Shown: positions 1 through 8,605 of the stretch, one piece after another
Layout of the letters: each line of letters starts with the position of its first letter
How positions within the stretch are numbered: position 1 is the first letter of the stretch
NCBI GenBank assembly: GCA_963704565.1
Contig: OY969917.1
Span: 3,286,001-3,350,000, forward strand
Direction of reading: 5' to 3'
DNA length: 64,000 nucleotides
Source: Rhodoblastus sp963704565
GTDB taxonomy: Bacteria > Pseudomonadota > Alphaproteobacteria > Rhizobiales > Beijerinckiaceae
The notes under the pieces: model-generated
Told to the model about the DNA's origin: nothing
Seen by the model: the letters and a program-made list of their open reading frames with translations, nothing else
Databases searched by the model: none
Translations under genes and position numbers: made by a program

Positions 1-40
1 GCGCGCGGCGATATGTTCCATAGACAGGCGGCGGCGGGGG

Positions 41-274
41 TCAGGAATGGAGATTGTCGGGCGCTTCGCCGGCCTCGCCCTGCCCGGTTTCGCGGCAGGC
101 GAGCTGGGCCTGACTGGCGTCGAGCGAGGCGCGGACCACATCGACAATCGGCGCGCCAATGCGCTTCAGCCATTCGACCCGGGCCATCCGGTGGCTTGCA
201 TTTTCCGCGCATTTCGCGGCCCTGAGGCGCAAATGGTCGCGTCTTCTGGATTGGAAGTCGATAATCTCGCACAT
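41..274 (-). CDS. small hypothetical protein (77 aa)
   Basis: A 77-residue Arg/Ala-rich soluble protein beginning MCEIIDFQSRRRDHLR. The ATG at 274 is preceded by GGAGAAG at 9-nt spacing, which favours it over an in-frame start further upstream. It is transcribed away from the enoyl-CoA hydratase gene, leaving about 130 bp for divergent promoters. I recognise no domain; short proteins with an MCEIID-like start are common unannotated genes in Rhizobiales (loose knowledge). No signal peptide or membrane segment. Confidence 0.45.
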   Translation of the reverse strand: MCEIIDFQSRRRDHLRLRAAKCAENASHRMARVEWLKRIGAPIVDVVRASLDASQAQLACRETGQGEAGEAPDNLHS

Positions 275-403
275 GGGCGTCAGCTTCTCCGAGTCTCTCG
301 TTCCCGTGAGGCGAAGAAGCAATTTCGGCGCCAGACTGGTCGCGGGGCAAACAGGCATCATATTGAAATAGCCCGCGAATCCAGCCAGCTTCGGGAGGAC
401 GAC

Positions 404-1189
404 ATGACAGAAGGCCCTTTTCTTTTGCGCCAGGACGACGAGGGCGTCGTCACTCTGACACTGAATCGGCCCGCCTCGCGCAACGGCCTGTCGCTCGGCA
501 TGCTGGGCGCCTTGCGCGACGCTTTGGCAGATATCGAAACGGATGCTTCCGCCCGCGTGGTGGTTCTGGCCGGCGCCGGGCCGGCCTTCTGCGCCGGCCA
601 CGATCTCAAGGAAATGCGCGCGCGCGATTACGATCCCGCTTATGTCGAAAAACTTTTCACGCTTTGCGCCGAAGCGATGCAGGCGATCGTGGCTTTGCCC
701 AAGCCGGTGATCGCCCGCGTCCATGGCGTCGCCACGGCGGCGGGGGCGCAGCTGGTCGCCAGCGCCGATCTGGCGCTTTGCGCCGAGGACGCGCGCTTCG
801 CCACGCCGGGCGTGCATATCGGGCTGTTCTGCTCGACGCCCATGGTCGCCTTGTCGCGCAATATCGCGCCCAAGCACGCCATGCGGATGCTGCTGACCGG
901 CGATCTCATCGACGCGGAAACCGCTCTGCGTTTTGGCCTCGTCAACGATGTGGCTCCCGCCGCCGAACTGGAGGCGCGCACCCTCGCCCTGGCCAGAAAA
1001 ATCGCGTCGAAATCGCCGCTGACCCTGGCTTTCGGCAAAAAGGCTTTCTACCGTCAGGCCGAATTGCCTTTGGCGGAAGCCTATGTTTTCGCCAGCGGCG
1101 TGATGGCGGAAAATCTGAAAGCGCGCGACGCGCGCGAAGGGATCGGCGCCTTCCTCGACAAGCGGGCGCCTTGCTGGACCGGAGAATGA
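404..1189 (+). CDS. enoyl-CoA hydratase/isomerase family protein
   Basis: A 261-residue crotonase-superfamily protein, normal length for the family. The core motif GAGPAFCAGHDLKEM and the following oxyanion-hole region (PKPVIARVHGVATAAGAQLVASAD) are intact, so hydration of 2-enoyl-CoA or a related isomerase/hydrolase reaction is expected in the cytoplasm. The start at 404 follows GGGAGG at good spacing; a longer in-frame extension lacks family similarity. The stop lies one base before the CoA-binding protein gene, so the two are probably co-transcribed. The exact substrate cannot be read from sequence. Confidence 0.92.
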   Translation: MTEGPFLLRQDDEGVVTLTLNRPASRNGLSLGMLGALRDALADIETDASARVVVLAGAGPAFCAGHDLKEMRARDYDPAYVEKLFTLCAEAMQAIVALPKPVIARVHGVATAAGAQLVASADLALCAEDARFATPGVHIGLFCSTPMVALSRNIAPKHAMRMLLTGDLIDAETALRFGLVNDVAPAAELEARTLALARKIASKSPLTLAFGKKAFYRQAELPLAEAYVFASGVMAENLKARDAREGIGAFLDKRAPCWTGE

Positions 1190-1190
1190 A

Positions 1191-1619
1191 ATGCTCACCA
1201 AAAATTCAGACGAAATCATCGCCCGCGTCCTGCAGGAAACCAGGACGATCGCGTTGATCGGCGCCAGCAAGAACCCGATGCGCCCCAGCCATGAGGTCAT
1301 GGCTTATCTGCAAAGCCGGGGCTATCGGGTCATTCCGGTCAATCCCGGCCTCGCCGGCCAGGTTCTGCTGGGCGAGACAGTGCGCGCCGACCTGTCGGAG
1401 ATCGAAGAGCCGGTGGACATGGTGGATATTTTCCGCCGCTCCGACGCCGTCCCGCCCGTGGTGGACGAGGCCATCGCCAAGGGCGCCAGAACCGTCTGGA
1501 TGCAGCTCGGCGTGCGCCACGACGCGGCGGCGGCCAAGGCGGAAGCGGCGGGTCTGACGGTCATCATGGAGCGCTGCCCGGCGATCGAAATTCCCCGGCT
1601 GGGGCTGCCGCGCGTTTAA
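1191..1619 (+). CDS. CoA-binding domain protein (YccU family)
   Basis: A 142-residue single-domain Rossmann-fold protein of the CoA-binding (YccU-like) family. The nucleotide-binding start TIALIGASKNPMRPSHEVM and the family signatures YRVIPVNPG and VDMVDIFRRSDAVPPVVDEA are all present. It starts one base after the stop of the enoyl-CoA hydratase gene, suggesting a two-gene operon for acyl-CoA handling. Members bind CoA or acyl-CoA and are thought regulatory or protective; no catalytic role is established. Confidence 0.9.
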   Translation: MLTKNSDEIIARVLQETRTIALIGASKNPMRPSHEVMAYLQSRGYRVIPVNPGLAGQVLLGETVRADLSEIEEPVDMVDIFRRSDAVPPVVDEAIAKGARTVWMQLGVRHDAAAAKAEAAGLTVIMERCPAIEIPRLGLPRV

Positions 1620-1656
1620 GCGCGACGCGATACGCCCTCGGCTGAACAAAGTGCGC

Positions 1657-1995
1657 TCACGCTGGCTTCTTCAGTTTTTGCCTTGGCGTGCGGGGCTTTT
1701 GGGCTGCCAGCGCATCGCGCAGAGCCGTGTCGATCCGTGCTTGCCATCCTGGTCCGGTGGCGCGGAAGGCGGCGAGCGTCGCATGATCCAGCCGCAGGCT
1801 CACCAACTCCTTTGTTGGAGCCTTTTGTTTGCCGCGTGTCCGTTTTATGCTTTCCGCAAGTTCCGGAAAGACCTGTTTGAACGGGCGCGCCTGCGAAAGT
1901 TCGGCGTCGGTCGCCTCCGGATTGTCCGAGACTTCGTCCCAGTCCGTTTTGGTGAAGTCGTGGCCCGGTTGGAAGTCACGCATTTTTGCGGGCAT
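1657..1995 (-). CDS. brnA: BrnA-type antitoxin
   Basis: A 112-residue BrnA-family antitoxin. The C-terminal half (VSLRLDHATLAAFRATGPGWQARID) matches the ribbon-helix-helix DNA-binding part of BrnA/COG3514 proteins; the acidic N-terminal half should wrap the toxin. The ATG at 1995 has AGGAG seven bases upstream and overlaps the brnT coding end by about 20 bp, so translation is probably coupled. BrnA normally neutralises BrnT and represses the shared promoter. The C-terminus is Lys/Pro-rich. Confidence 0.88.
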   Translation of the reverse strand: MPAKMRDFQPGHDFTKTDWDEVSDNPEATDAELSQARPFKQVFPELAESIKRTRGKQKAPTKELVSLRLDHATLAAFRATGPGWQARIDTALRDALAAQKPRTPRQKLKKPA

Positions 1996-2236
1996 AATCG
2001 CGCTCCTTTTTGCTGGCGGGCCGCATCGAAATCACCGAGATCGCCTCGGCGCCCAAGGGGGCGAACACAACCGCGGCGAAATATGCTTTGCCGGTCCGCC
2101 CGATGGCGAGATACCGGTTCAGCTTCGCTGCGACGATCAGCGAAAGTTCGAAGAACTCGGGCGTCAAGTCGGCGAAATCCAGGCCGTGCTTGGCGATATT
2201 GGCGGCGCGCTTGCCTTCGTCCCAAACGATGACCAT
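1976..2236 (-). CDS. brnT: BrnT-type ribonuclease toxin
   Basis: An 86-residue BrnT toxin of RelE-like fold. It has the family start WDEGKRAANIAKHGLDF, a central strand region, and the conserved end ISVISMRPASKKERDYARK that carries the catalytic Arg/Glu residues. BrnT cleaves RNA and slows growth until neutralised by BrnA, encoded immediately downstream with overlap. This is a complete type II toxin-antitoxin pair. It sits between convergent genes (CoA-binding protein and the Aas-like fusion are on opposite strands). Confidence 0.9.
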   Translation of the reverse strand: MVIVWDEGKRAANIAKHGLDFADLTPEFFELSLIVAAKLNRYLAIGRTGKAYFAAVVFAPLGAEAISVISMRPASKKERDYARKNA

Positions 2237-2304
2237 GGCAGATTGTATCTACAAAATGCGTCTTGCGTCAATCCGCCGACCGGACATGAGGATCGCCGGC
2301 GCCC

Positions 2305-5300
2305 TCACATCATTGAAGGGTCGTCGCCCATTCCCGCCACCGCCTTGCTCAAAGCGGGATAATCGATCTTGCCGGAGCCGAGCAGCGGCAATTCGTCCAT
2401 CGCCAGCACCTTGGCCGGGAACATCAGTTCCGAGGCGCCGTGGGCTTTGGCGGAGGCGATGAAATCGGCGCGGGTCGCGCCGGGATGTTCGGCGCAGAGG
2501 ATGATTCTCTCGCCCTTGCGCGGGTCCGATTGGGACACCGCCGCGACCGTGGCGTCGGGCCAGCACAAAGCGGCGAGATTTTCCACCGCCGCCAGCGAGA
2601 TCATCTCGCCGCCGATCTTGGCGAAACGCTTGGCGCGGCCCTTGATGGCGATGAAGCCTTCGCGGTCGATGGCGACGATGTCGCCGGTGTCGTGCCAGCC
2701 GCCGGGCGGCGGCTCCAGCACGCCGGGATTTTCCGCGCGCAGATAGCCCAGCATCACGTTGGGGCCGCGCACATGGAGCCGCGCGCCGTCCTTGACGCCA
2801 TCGATCGATTCGAGCCGCGCCTCCATGCCGGGACAGATCAGGCCGACCGTGCCGAAACGATTGAACATCGGCGTGTTCAGCGCCAGCACCGGCGAGGTTT
2901 CGGTGACGCCATAGCCTTCGAGCAGGCGCAGGCCGAATTTTTCCTGATAAAGCCGGCGCGTCGCTTCCTTGACCGCCTCGGCGCCGGCGATGACATAGCG
3001 CAACGAGCGCAGATCGTATGGATGGGCCGAACGGGCGTAGCCGTTGAGCAAAGTGTCGGTGCCAAACAGGATCGTGGCGTTGCTGCCGTAGATCAGCTCC
3101 GGGATCACGCGGTAATGCAGCGGCGAGGGATAGAGATAGACGGGCACGCCGGAAACCAGCGGCAGGACGAGGCCGCCCGTCAGCCCGAAGGAATGAAAGA
3201 TCGGCAGCACGTTGAACAACCGGTCGCTTCGCCCGAAATCGATGCGCGCGGCGACCTGGGCGACATTGGACAGAATATTGCGGTGGGACAGGGCGACGCC
3301 CTTGGGCGCGCCCTCCGAGCCCGAGGTGAACAGGATCACGCCGCGCTCGTCCGGCTTCGCCCTGGCCAGCGGGACGCGACAATTGAGGAAGGCGCGCAGC
3401 TTGTCGAGGCCGGAGATCGTGTCGCGCATGTCCTCCAGATAGACGAAGGCGACGCGTTCCGCGACCCGATCGACCAGGGCTTCCAGCCGCGCCTTTTCGA
3501 TGAAGGCGCGCGAGGTGACGATGGTCTCGACATTGGCCGCCATGCAGGCGGCGGCGATATTGGCCGCGCCGGCGGTGAAATTGATCATGGCGGGCGGCCG
3601 GTTGGCCGAGAGCAGACCGAGAAAGGCGGCGCCGGCGCCATTGGCGTTGGGCAGCATCAGGCCGATCGGCTCGCCGGCCGGCGCGAGGCGCGAGAATTTC
3701 TTCCCCAGCAGGCGGGCGCCAATCAGCAGCTTGCGATAGGAGAGCGCCGGCGAGGTCGGGTCTTCCAGCGCGATGCGGCCCATGCCATGTTTGCGCGCGG
3801 CCTCGGCGACCGCAGTGAAAAGCGTCTTTTCGACATCGGTGGTGCGAAACAGCAGATCGGACATGATCTGATAGAGCGCGGCGCCCGCCGCCTGGCGCCG
3901 CGCCTTGCCGACCAGGGTCTGGTCGATGTCCAGTTCGACCGGCTCCAGAATCGTCACCGTCACCTTGTTGAGGAAACGGCGCGGCGCCAGGTCGCGCGAC
4001 AGGCGGGAAAAGGCCGTGGCTTCCAGCCCGTCGATGCGGGCGGGAACGACCTTGCGGCCCGACTTGTCCGCGATCATGCCGGCGCCGTCATAGACTTTCA
4101 TCAGCGAGCCGGTGACGGTGAGGCGGCCTTCGGGGAAGATCACCAGGGTCTCGCCGTTGCGCACCGCCTGGATCAGGCCGCGCGTCGCCATCGGCTTGGT
4201 CGGATCGAGCGGATAGACGCGCACCAGCCGCAGGAAAGGTTTGACCCACCAGCGCTGGGCGATGCCGGTGTCGATGGCGAAGATCGGATCGCGGTCGAGC
4301 AGCGACAGAGCCAAAGCGGCGTCGAGAAAAGACACGTGGTTGAGCGCGAGGATCGCGTTCGGTCCCGCCTTGGCGATATTGTCGTGGCCCCTCACTTCCA
4401 GCCGGTAGAAGGCGCGGAACAGAATGGAGATGAAATCGCGCAACGGACTGGTCGGCAGGCGGACGAACATCCAGACGGCGCCGATCAGGGCGATGACGGC
4501 CATAAGAGCGAAAACGCCGTCGAGGCCGAGCCCTTGCTTTTGCAGCACGGCGGTCGCCAGCGTTCCCGTCACCATGAAGGCGGCGTTGAGCACATTGATC
4601 GCGGCGACGACGCGGGCGCGTTTTTCCACCGGCGCCCAGGCCTGGGCGGCGGCGAAACTCGGCACCGCCAGCACCCCGCCCGCCAGCGCCATCATGGCGA
4701 GATCGAAGCCGACGCGCCAGGCGGCCGGCTGTTTGAAAAAGGCGCCGGCCGCCAGCGGCGCCGCCGCGACCGGCATGGAATGAACCGCGAAGGCCAGTTC
4801 CGCCGAAAAGAAGCCGAAAACCAGCGTCGCCACCGGCGCCGGCAGCAGCACGATGCGCCCGGCGCAGAAGAAGGAGCCGAGGCCGGAGCCGAGCGCGACC
4901 GAAATGGCGAAGACGGCGAGATAGACGCTCACCACCATTTCCTCGCCGCCCATGTGCATTTTGATCATCGGCGGCAGGACGGAAAGAGCGATGGCGCCGA
5001 ACATCCAGAACAGGCTGACCATGACGCCGGCGATCCACAGCCTTTTGTCAGACCACAGATCGCGCAACAGCGCTCGGGTCGAGCGGAAAATATTGGCGTC
5101 GATCCTGAGGTTCGGCGCTTCCGAGCCGGTCGCGGGGATGAAACGGCTGGCGATATAGCAGGCCAAGGCCACCGCCAGCATGAAGCCCGAGATTTTCGAC
5201 GGATCGCCGCCATCGCGCGAGGCAAGGCCGCCGACGATCGTGCCGAGCAGAATGGCGATGAAGGTCGCGCCCTCGATCAAGGCGTTGCCGGCGGGCAGTT

Positions 5301-5703
5301 CCGATTTTTGCAGATGGTCCGGCAGGATGCCGTATTTGATCGGCCCGAACAGGGTCGAAATGACGCCGAACAAGGCGAGCGCGACGAAAAGAATCGGCAC
5401 GGAGCCGTAATAAAACCCGGCGACCGCGATCCCCACCGCGAGCATTTCAGTCAGTTTCAGGCGCTGCGCGATCATCGCCTTGTCGTAGCGGTCGGCCAGT
5501 TGGCCGCCGAGGCCGGACAGGATGAAAAAGGGCAGGATGAAAATCGCGCCGGCCAGATCGATCAGGGATTCCGCATTGGGCCCCGCCAATTTGTACATGA
5601 TGAGAAAAATCAGCGCGTTTTTCAGGAAATTGTCGTTGAAGGCGGAAAGAAACTGCGTCCAGAACAAAGGCGCGAAACGTTTCTGGGCCAGAAGCGCGAA
5701 CAT
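2305..5703 (-). CDS. aas: MFS / lysophospholipid acyltransferase / acyl-ACP synthetase fusion (Aas-like)
   Basis: A 1132-residue three-part protein. Residues 1-415 form an MFS transporter (LplT-like, about 12 helices, starting FAPLFWTQFLSAFNDNFLKN). Residues 430-620 are a PlsC-type acyltransferase with NHVSFLD (H456-x4-D461) and FPEGR (about 523). Residues 630-1130 are an AMP-forming acyl-ACP/CoA ligase with TSGSEGAPKG (about 793) and YGVTETSP. By family knowledge it flips lyso-phosphatidylethanolamine inward and re-acylates it. In E. coli LplT and Aas are separate proteins; the three-way fusion is known in proteobacteria. Stop at 2305; it stands alone on its strand. Confidence 0.93.
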   Translation of the reverse strand: MFALLAQKRFAPLFWTQFLSAFNDNFLKNALIFLIMYKLAGPNAESLIDLAGAIFILPFFILSGLGGQLADRYDKAMIAQRLKLTEMLAVGIAVAGFYYGSVPILFVALALFGVISTLFGPIKYGILPDHLQKSELPAGNALIEGATFIAILLGTIVGGLASRDGGDPSKISGFMLAVALACYIASRFIPATGSEAPNLRIDANIFRSTRALLRDLWSDKRLWIAGVMVSLFWMFGAIALSVLPPMIKMHMGGEEMVVSVYLAVFAISVALGSGLGSFFCAGRIVLLPAPVATLVFGFFSAELAFAVHSMPVAAAPLAAGAFFKQPAAWRVGFDLAMMALAGGVLAVPSFAAAQAWAPVEKRARVVAAINVLNAAFMVTGTLATAVLQKQGLGLDGVFALMAVIALIGAVWMFVRLPTSPLRDFISILFRAFYRLEVRGHDNIAKAGPNAILALNHVSFLDAALALSLLDRDPIFAIDTGIAQRWWVKPFLRLVRVYPLDPTKPMATRGLIQAVRNGETLVIFPEGRLTVTGSLMKVYDGAGMIADKSGRKVVPARIDGLEATAFSRLSRDLAPRRFLNKVTVTILEPVELDIDQTLVGKARRQAAGAALYQIMSDLLFRTTDVEKTLFTAVAEAARKHGMGRIALEDPTSPALSYRKLLIGARLLGKKFSRLAPAGEPIGLMLPNANGAGAAFLGLLSANRPPAMINFTAGAANIAAACMAANVETIVTSRAFIEKARLEALVDRVAERVAFVYLEDMRDTISGLDKLRAFLNCRVPLARAKPDERGVILFTSGSEGAPKGVALSHRNILSNVAQVAARIDFGRSDRLFNVLPIFHSFGLTGGLVLPLVSGVPVYLYPSPLHYRVIPELIYGSNATILFGTDTLLNGYARSAHPYDLRSLRYVIAGAEAVKEATRRLYQEKFGLRLLEGYGVTETSPVLALNTPMFNRFGTVGLICPGMEARLESIDGVKDGARLHVRGPNVMLGYLRAENPGVLEPPPGGWHDTGDIVAIDREGFIAIKGRAKRFAKIGGEMISLAAVENLAALCWPDATVAAVSQSDPRKGERIILCAEHPGATRADFIASAKAHGASELMFPAKVLAMDELPLLGSGKIDYPALSKAVAGMGDDPSMM

Positions 5704-5823
5704 GAGAATCTCCCGAGAACCGCGCGATTAGGCCCCGGAACGGTTAAAAAGACAATTTTGGCGATCGGCGCCGGAAATCGAGCGCCGCGACGGCGGCAGG
5801 CCGGCCGAACGCATCGCAGGAAC

Positions 5824-5847
5824 AGCTGGCGGAGTTCTCCGCCAGCC
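5824..5847. terminator. perfect short palindrome between aas and the YXWGXW gene
   Basis: GCTGGCGGAG (5825-5834) is followed after two bases by its exact reverse complement (5837-5846). It lies between the stop of the YXWGXW protein gene and the start of aas, both on the minus strand, so it can form a hairpin in that transcript. There is no T-run on either strand, so it may be an attenuating hairpin rather than a classic intrinsic terminator. Confidence 0.35.
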
Positions 5848-5868
5848 TTGCCTTGAGGGCGGACGCCC

Positions 5869-6981
5869 TTACGGACGCTGCTCTTCGCCCGGGCGGCGGC
5901 GCTCGGCCGGTCCCGGATGAGGCGGATGTGGCAGGCCGTGCGGCGCGGCGGCCGGGGCATGCGGCGCGCCCGGGATCATCGCGTGCGGCGCCGGCGCGGC
6001 GTGGGGCGCCGCAGCCGGGGCGTGCGGCATGCCGGGGACCATGGCGTGCGGCGCCGGCGCGACGTGGGGCGCGGCGGCCGGGGCATGCGGCATGCCGGGC
6101 GTCATCGCGTGTGGCGCTGGCGCGGCGGGATGTGGCGCGGGCGCCGCCGCATGGGGCTGCGCCGCTGGGTGCGGCGCCGGCGCCAGCGGCGCGCCCGCCG
6201 CATGGGGCTGTTCGGGTCGCATGGCCGGTCCGGGGTTGGGCGTTGGCGCCGCCGGATGGCCGGGCGCCGCGCCCGCGCCGGCGCCATTGAACTGCGAAAG
6301 GCGCGGCGTCGCGGTGATCGAAGGATGGCCGTTGTTTTGCTTAAACTGGAGCGCCGGATTCTTGCCCGCCATCTGGACATGATTCGTCTGCTCGGCGGTC
6401 GGCGGGGTGTGTTCCGCGCGCGCGGCGGCCAAGTCCTGCGGTGTGGGCGTCGCCGCGAGGCCGCCGGGGCCGCCATGATAGCTGACCTGCGGCCCATGGG
6501 CGATGCCGATCGGCTTCTCATAGACATCGGGCAGACGAGCATTGCCGAAATTATTGGCGGCGCGATTGTAGAAGAAACGATCGCCCTGCCAGTAGCCGCC
6601 CTCGTAACCGGCGCCGCCATAGCCATGGCCATAGTTCACGCCGCCGTAAAACCCGACCCGGGCGCCCCAATATCCCGGAATGAAGGCAAAGGCGCCGTCT
6701 CTCCAGCCCCAATAGCCGGGCGTCCACAGCAGGCCTTGGCGCGGCGGCTGGGCCCAGGCGCCCGGAACCCAGTAATAGCCGGAATCGTCGGCATAGGACC
6801 AATAGCCCGGCGTCCAGACATAGCCAGGGCCGGGAATCGCCGGCTGGTCGTATTCGGGCAGCGGCGGCGGGGCGTCGTCGACGACTTCCGTGCACACCAT
6901 GCGCGCCTGCGCCAATGGAACGACCGCCGCAAATCCCAAGAAACTCACTGACGCCAACACGATTGTTCGGATGAGACGCAT
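5869..6981 (-). CDS. secreted YXWGXW-repeat protein with Ala/Pro/His-rich tail
   Basis: A 370-residue exported protein. Residues 1-26 form a Sec signal peptide ending near LAQARM. Residues 40-130 carry repeated aromatic blocks (GYVWTPGYWSY, YYWVPGAWAQPP, LLWTPGYWGW, FAFIPGYWG) typical of the YXWGXW/BcpO-like repeat family of cell-envelope proteins. The last ~130 residues are low-complexity, with three near-identical units around PHAMxPGxPHAPAAAPH rich in His and Pro. No function is established for the family; the tail could bind metal (inference). The matching DNA repeat lies near 5935-6110. Confidence 0.8.
   Translation of the reverse strand: MRLIRTIVLASVSFLGFAAVVPLAQARMVCTEVVDDAPPPLPEYDQPAIPGPGYVWTPGYWSYADDSGYYWVPGAWAQPPRQGLLWTPGYWGWRDGAFAFIPGYWGARVGFYGGVNYGHGYGGAGYEGGYWQGDRFFYNRAANNFGNARLPDVYEKPIGIAHGPQVSYHGGPGGLAATPTPQDLAAARAEHTPPTAEQTNHVQMAGKNPALQFKQNNGHPSITATPRLSQFNGAGAGAAPGHPAAPTPNPGPAMRPEQPHAAGAPLAPAPHPAAQPHAAAPAPHPAAPAPHAMTPGMPHAPAAAPHVAPAPHAMVPGMPHAPAAAPHAAPAPHAMIPGAPHAPAAAPHGLPHPPHPGPAERRRPGEEQRP
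5935..6115. repeat. in-frame tandem repeat coding the His/Pro/Ala tail
   Basis: About 2.5-3 copies of a ~72-bp unit lie inside the C-terminal coding part of the YXWGXW protein. Each encodes roughly PHAMxPGxPHAPAAAPHxAPA with a few substitutions (T/V/I and M/A). Units are a multiple of three, so copy number can change without frameshift. Confidence 0.7.
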
Positions 6982-7257
6982 TCTTCAAGCTCCCGCTTAT
7001 GGAAAAAAACCTGTCGGCAAGTTGGCCGGATTGAACTGAACCTTGGGTGAACGCCGAACATGGCGCCATGGCGCGGCGCGCGCAAATCCATTTCGTAACG
7101 GAAAGCGACGAGTCCGCCCGGCTTGCCCGGTCGCGATCGATTCCCAAGCTCGGAGCTTGACCGGACGGCGCCGGTTTTCAAGCCGGCGCCGGTCTTGCCA
7201 AGGCGGCGCGATCCAGCCACTCTTGCGCCTGAATCGCGCGCGGCGCGGGGAGGCGTC
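6982..7257. other. intergenic region between divergent genes
   Basis: 276 bp separating the minus-strand YXWGXW gene and the plus-strand SDR gene. It must hold two divergent promoters. I see a GC-rich inverted stretch around 7160-7195 (GGCGCCGG near CCGGCGCC), but no repeat, RNA gene or recognised operator. Confidence 0.4.
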
Positions 7258-7944
7258 ATGGAAAAGAGAATCGTCGTGGTCACCGGCGCGTTCGGCTTTC
7301 TCGGCCGGGCGGTCGTCAAGCGGGCGCTCGATCTGGGCGCTTTCGTCGCGCAGGTGGACAGGAGCGAAACACCGCCGGGCGCGGCCGGCGCGGCGCGGAA
7401 TTTCATTGTCCCGGGCGTCGATCTCGCCGACCCGGAGGCCGCGCGCGCGGCTTTCGCGCGGATCGGCGCGCATTTCGGCGGCATCGACGCGCTGCTCAAT
7501 ATCGCGGGCGGTTTCGTCTGGCAGACAATCGCGGGGGGGGAGCTTGCCGCCTGGGACCGGATGTATGACCTGAACCTGCGCACGGCGGTTTCCGCCTGCA
7601 TGGCCGCCTTGCCCTTCCTCGAAAAAAGCCGATCGGGCGCCATCGTCAATGTCGGCGCGCTGGGCGCGGTGAAATCCGGCGCCGGCATGGGCGCCTATGC
7701 CGCCTCCAAGGCCGGAATCGCCAAATTGACCGAAAGCCTCGCCGAGGAGTTGAAGGGCAGGGTGACGGTCAACGCCGTCCTGCCCTCGATCATCGACACG
7801 CCGGCCAATCGCTCCGCCATGCCGGAGGCCGATTTCAGCAAATGGGTCAGCCCGGAGGATCTCGCCGAGGCTTTGCTTTTCCTGGCTTCCGTCAGATCGC
7901 GCGCCATCACCGGCGCGCTGCTGCCGGTGACCGGAGGCGTGTGA
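7258..7944 (+). CDS. SDR family oxidoreductase
   Basis: A 228-residue short-chain dehydrogenase/reductase. It has the N-terminal dinucleotide motif VVVTGAFGFLG, the LLNIAGG (NNAG-equivalent) block, the catalytic Y-x3-K in GAYAASKAG, and the C-terminal TGALLPVTGG typical of FabG-like reductases. The usual catalytic Ser position reads VGALGAV, i.e. Ala/Gly in place of the common Ser, so activity or substrate may differ. The ATG at 7258 follows GGGGAGG; an upstream in-frame extension has no SDR similarity. Its stop codon touches the dispersed palindromic repeat that follows. Confidence 0.9.
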   Translation: MEKRIVVVTGAFGFLGRAVVKRALDLGAFVAQVDRSETPPGAAGAARNFIVPGVDLADPEAARAAFARIGAHFGGIDALLNIAGGFVWQTIAGGELAAWDRMYDLNLRTAVSACMAALPFLEKSRSGAIVNVGALGAVKSGAGMGAYAASKAGIAKLTESLAEELKGRVTVNAVLPSIIDTPANRSAMPEADFSKWVSPEDLAEALLFLASVRSRAITGALLPVTGGV

Positions 7945-8070
7945 TACGAATTGCGAATGAATCATTCGCAATTCGTATTCCGCTGGCGCGAAAATCCGCT
8001 CGCGACATAGAGGATTTTCGCGCCATGGCGTTTCCGCGGATTGCGCAGCAATCTTGCGGAAACCGTATGA
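7941..8070. repeat. 130-bp triple-hairpin dispersed repeat, copy 1
   Basis: Three consecutive inverted repeats. First is a 35-bp near-perfect palindrome at 7944-7978 (17-bp arms, 1-base centre). Second is a 13-bp stem GGCGCGAAAATCC (7985-7997) with its complement at 8012-8024. Third is GTTTCCGC (8030-8037) with GCGGAAAC (8056-8063), with an inner ATTGC/GCAAT pair. A second copy is at 14596-14725. It begins within the SDR stop codon, as expected for REP/MITE-like intergenic repeats. Confidence 0.85.
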
Positions 8071-8149
8071 CAACGCTTTTTCGCGCTCGCCAGCCTCGGG
8101 CAAGCACGCCGCCCTAGCCTCGACGCGGGAAATCGCATTCGAGGGCGCG

Positions 8150-8560
8150 ATGCACACGCCGCATATCAAGCCGCAACAGAATTTCAATTATCCGATCGGG
8201 CTCAAGTCCCGCGCGGCCGAGACGAAAGCGGCGAAGACGAAACAGGCCGATCCCGACCTCGTCCTTCCCGCCGCCGAATGGGACCGCAACGGCAAAAGGC
8301 GGGATCGGCCTTCCGACGCGCGGCGGCCGGACGACGCGCCGGAAAACGCGGACGAAACTTTCGCGCCGTCATCGGCGGCGTCGGCGGCGAGCGGTCCTCG
8401 CGCGCAGATCTCGCTGTTTCCCGCGAGAGGCGCCGGCGACGCCGAACTGCAAAAACTCCTCGACGCCGTTGCGGGCGACCGACCCGCCGCGCCGCTTCGG
8501 CCGGCGCCCGGCGCGGACGAGCCGTCGCTGTCCGATCTGCTCAACAGCGCCGCCCGTTGA
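8150..8560 (+). CDS. hypothetical protein, low complexity (136 aa)
   Basis: A 136-residue hydrophilic protein starting MHTPHIKPQQNFNYPIGLKS. The middle is rich in Lys/Asp/Ala/Arg and likely disordered; a short conserved-looking block ARGAGDAELQKLLDAVAGD and the end EPSLSDLLNSAAR could be small helices. The ATG at 8150 was chosen because upstream in-frame sequence belongs to the preceding repeat. No signal peptide, no recognised family. The TPR/ATP-grasp gene follows 45 bp later on the same strand. Confidence 0.5.
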   Translation: MHTPHIKPQQNFNYPIGLKSRAAETKAAKTKQADPDLVLPAAEWDRNGKRRDRPSDARRPDDAPENADETFAPSSAASAASGPRAQISLFPARGAGDAELQKLLDAVAGDRPAAPLRPAPGADEPSLSDLLNSAAR

Positions 8561-8605
8561 AATTGGGCCTGCCTTGACCGATCGGGCCAAATCGGAGACT
8601 CCTGG

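Noticed and set aside
2440..5856. A very long open frame (over 1100 codons) antisense to the aas-like gene
   Set aside because: It is a by-product of high GC and codon bias opposite a real gene; its translation is low-complexity Arg/Gly/Asp/His and shows no domain, while the minus-strand frame has three intact enzyme/transport domains.
7979..8110. Open frames reading through the triple-hairpin repeat (e.g. starting VIRIANESF)
   Set aside because: The sequence repeats as DNA at 14596 with structure-preserving changes and continues into different flanks; translated frames are incidental.
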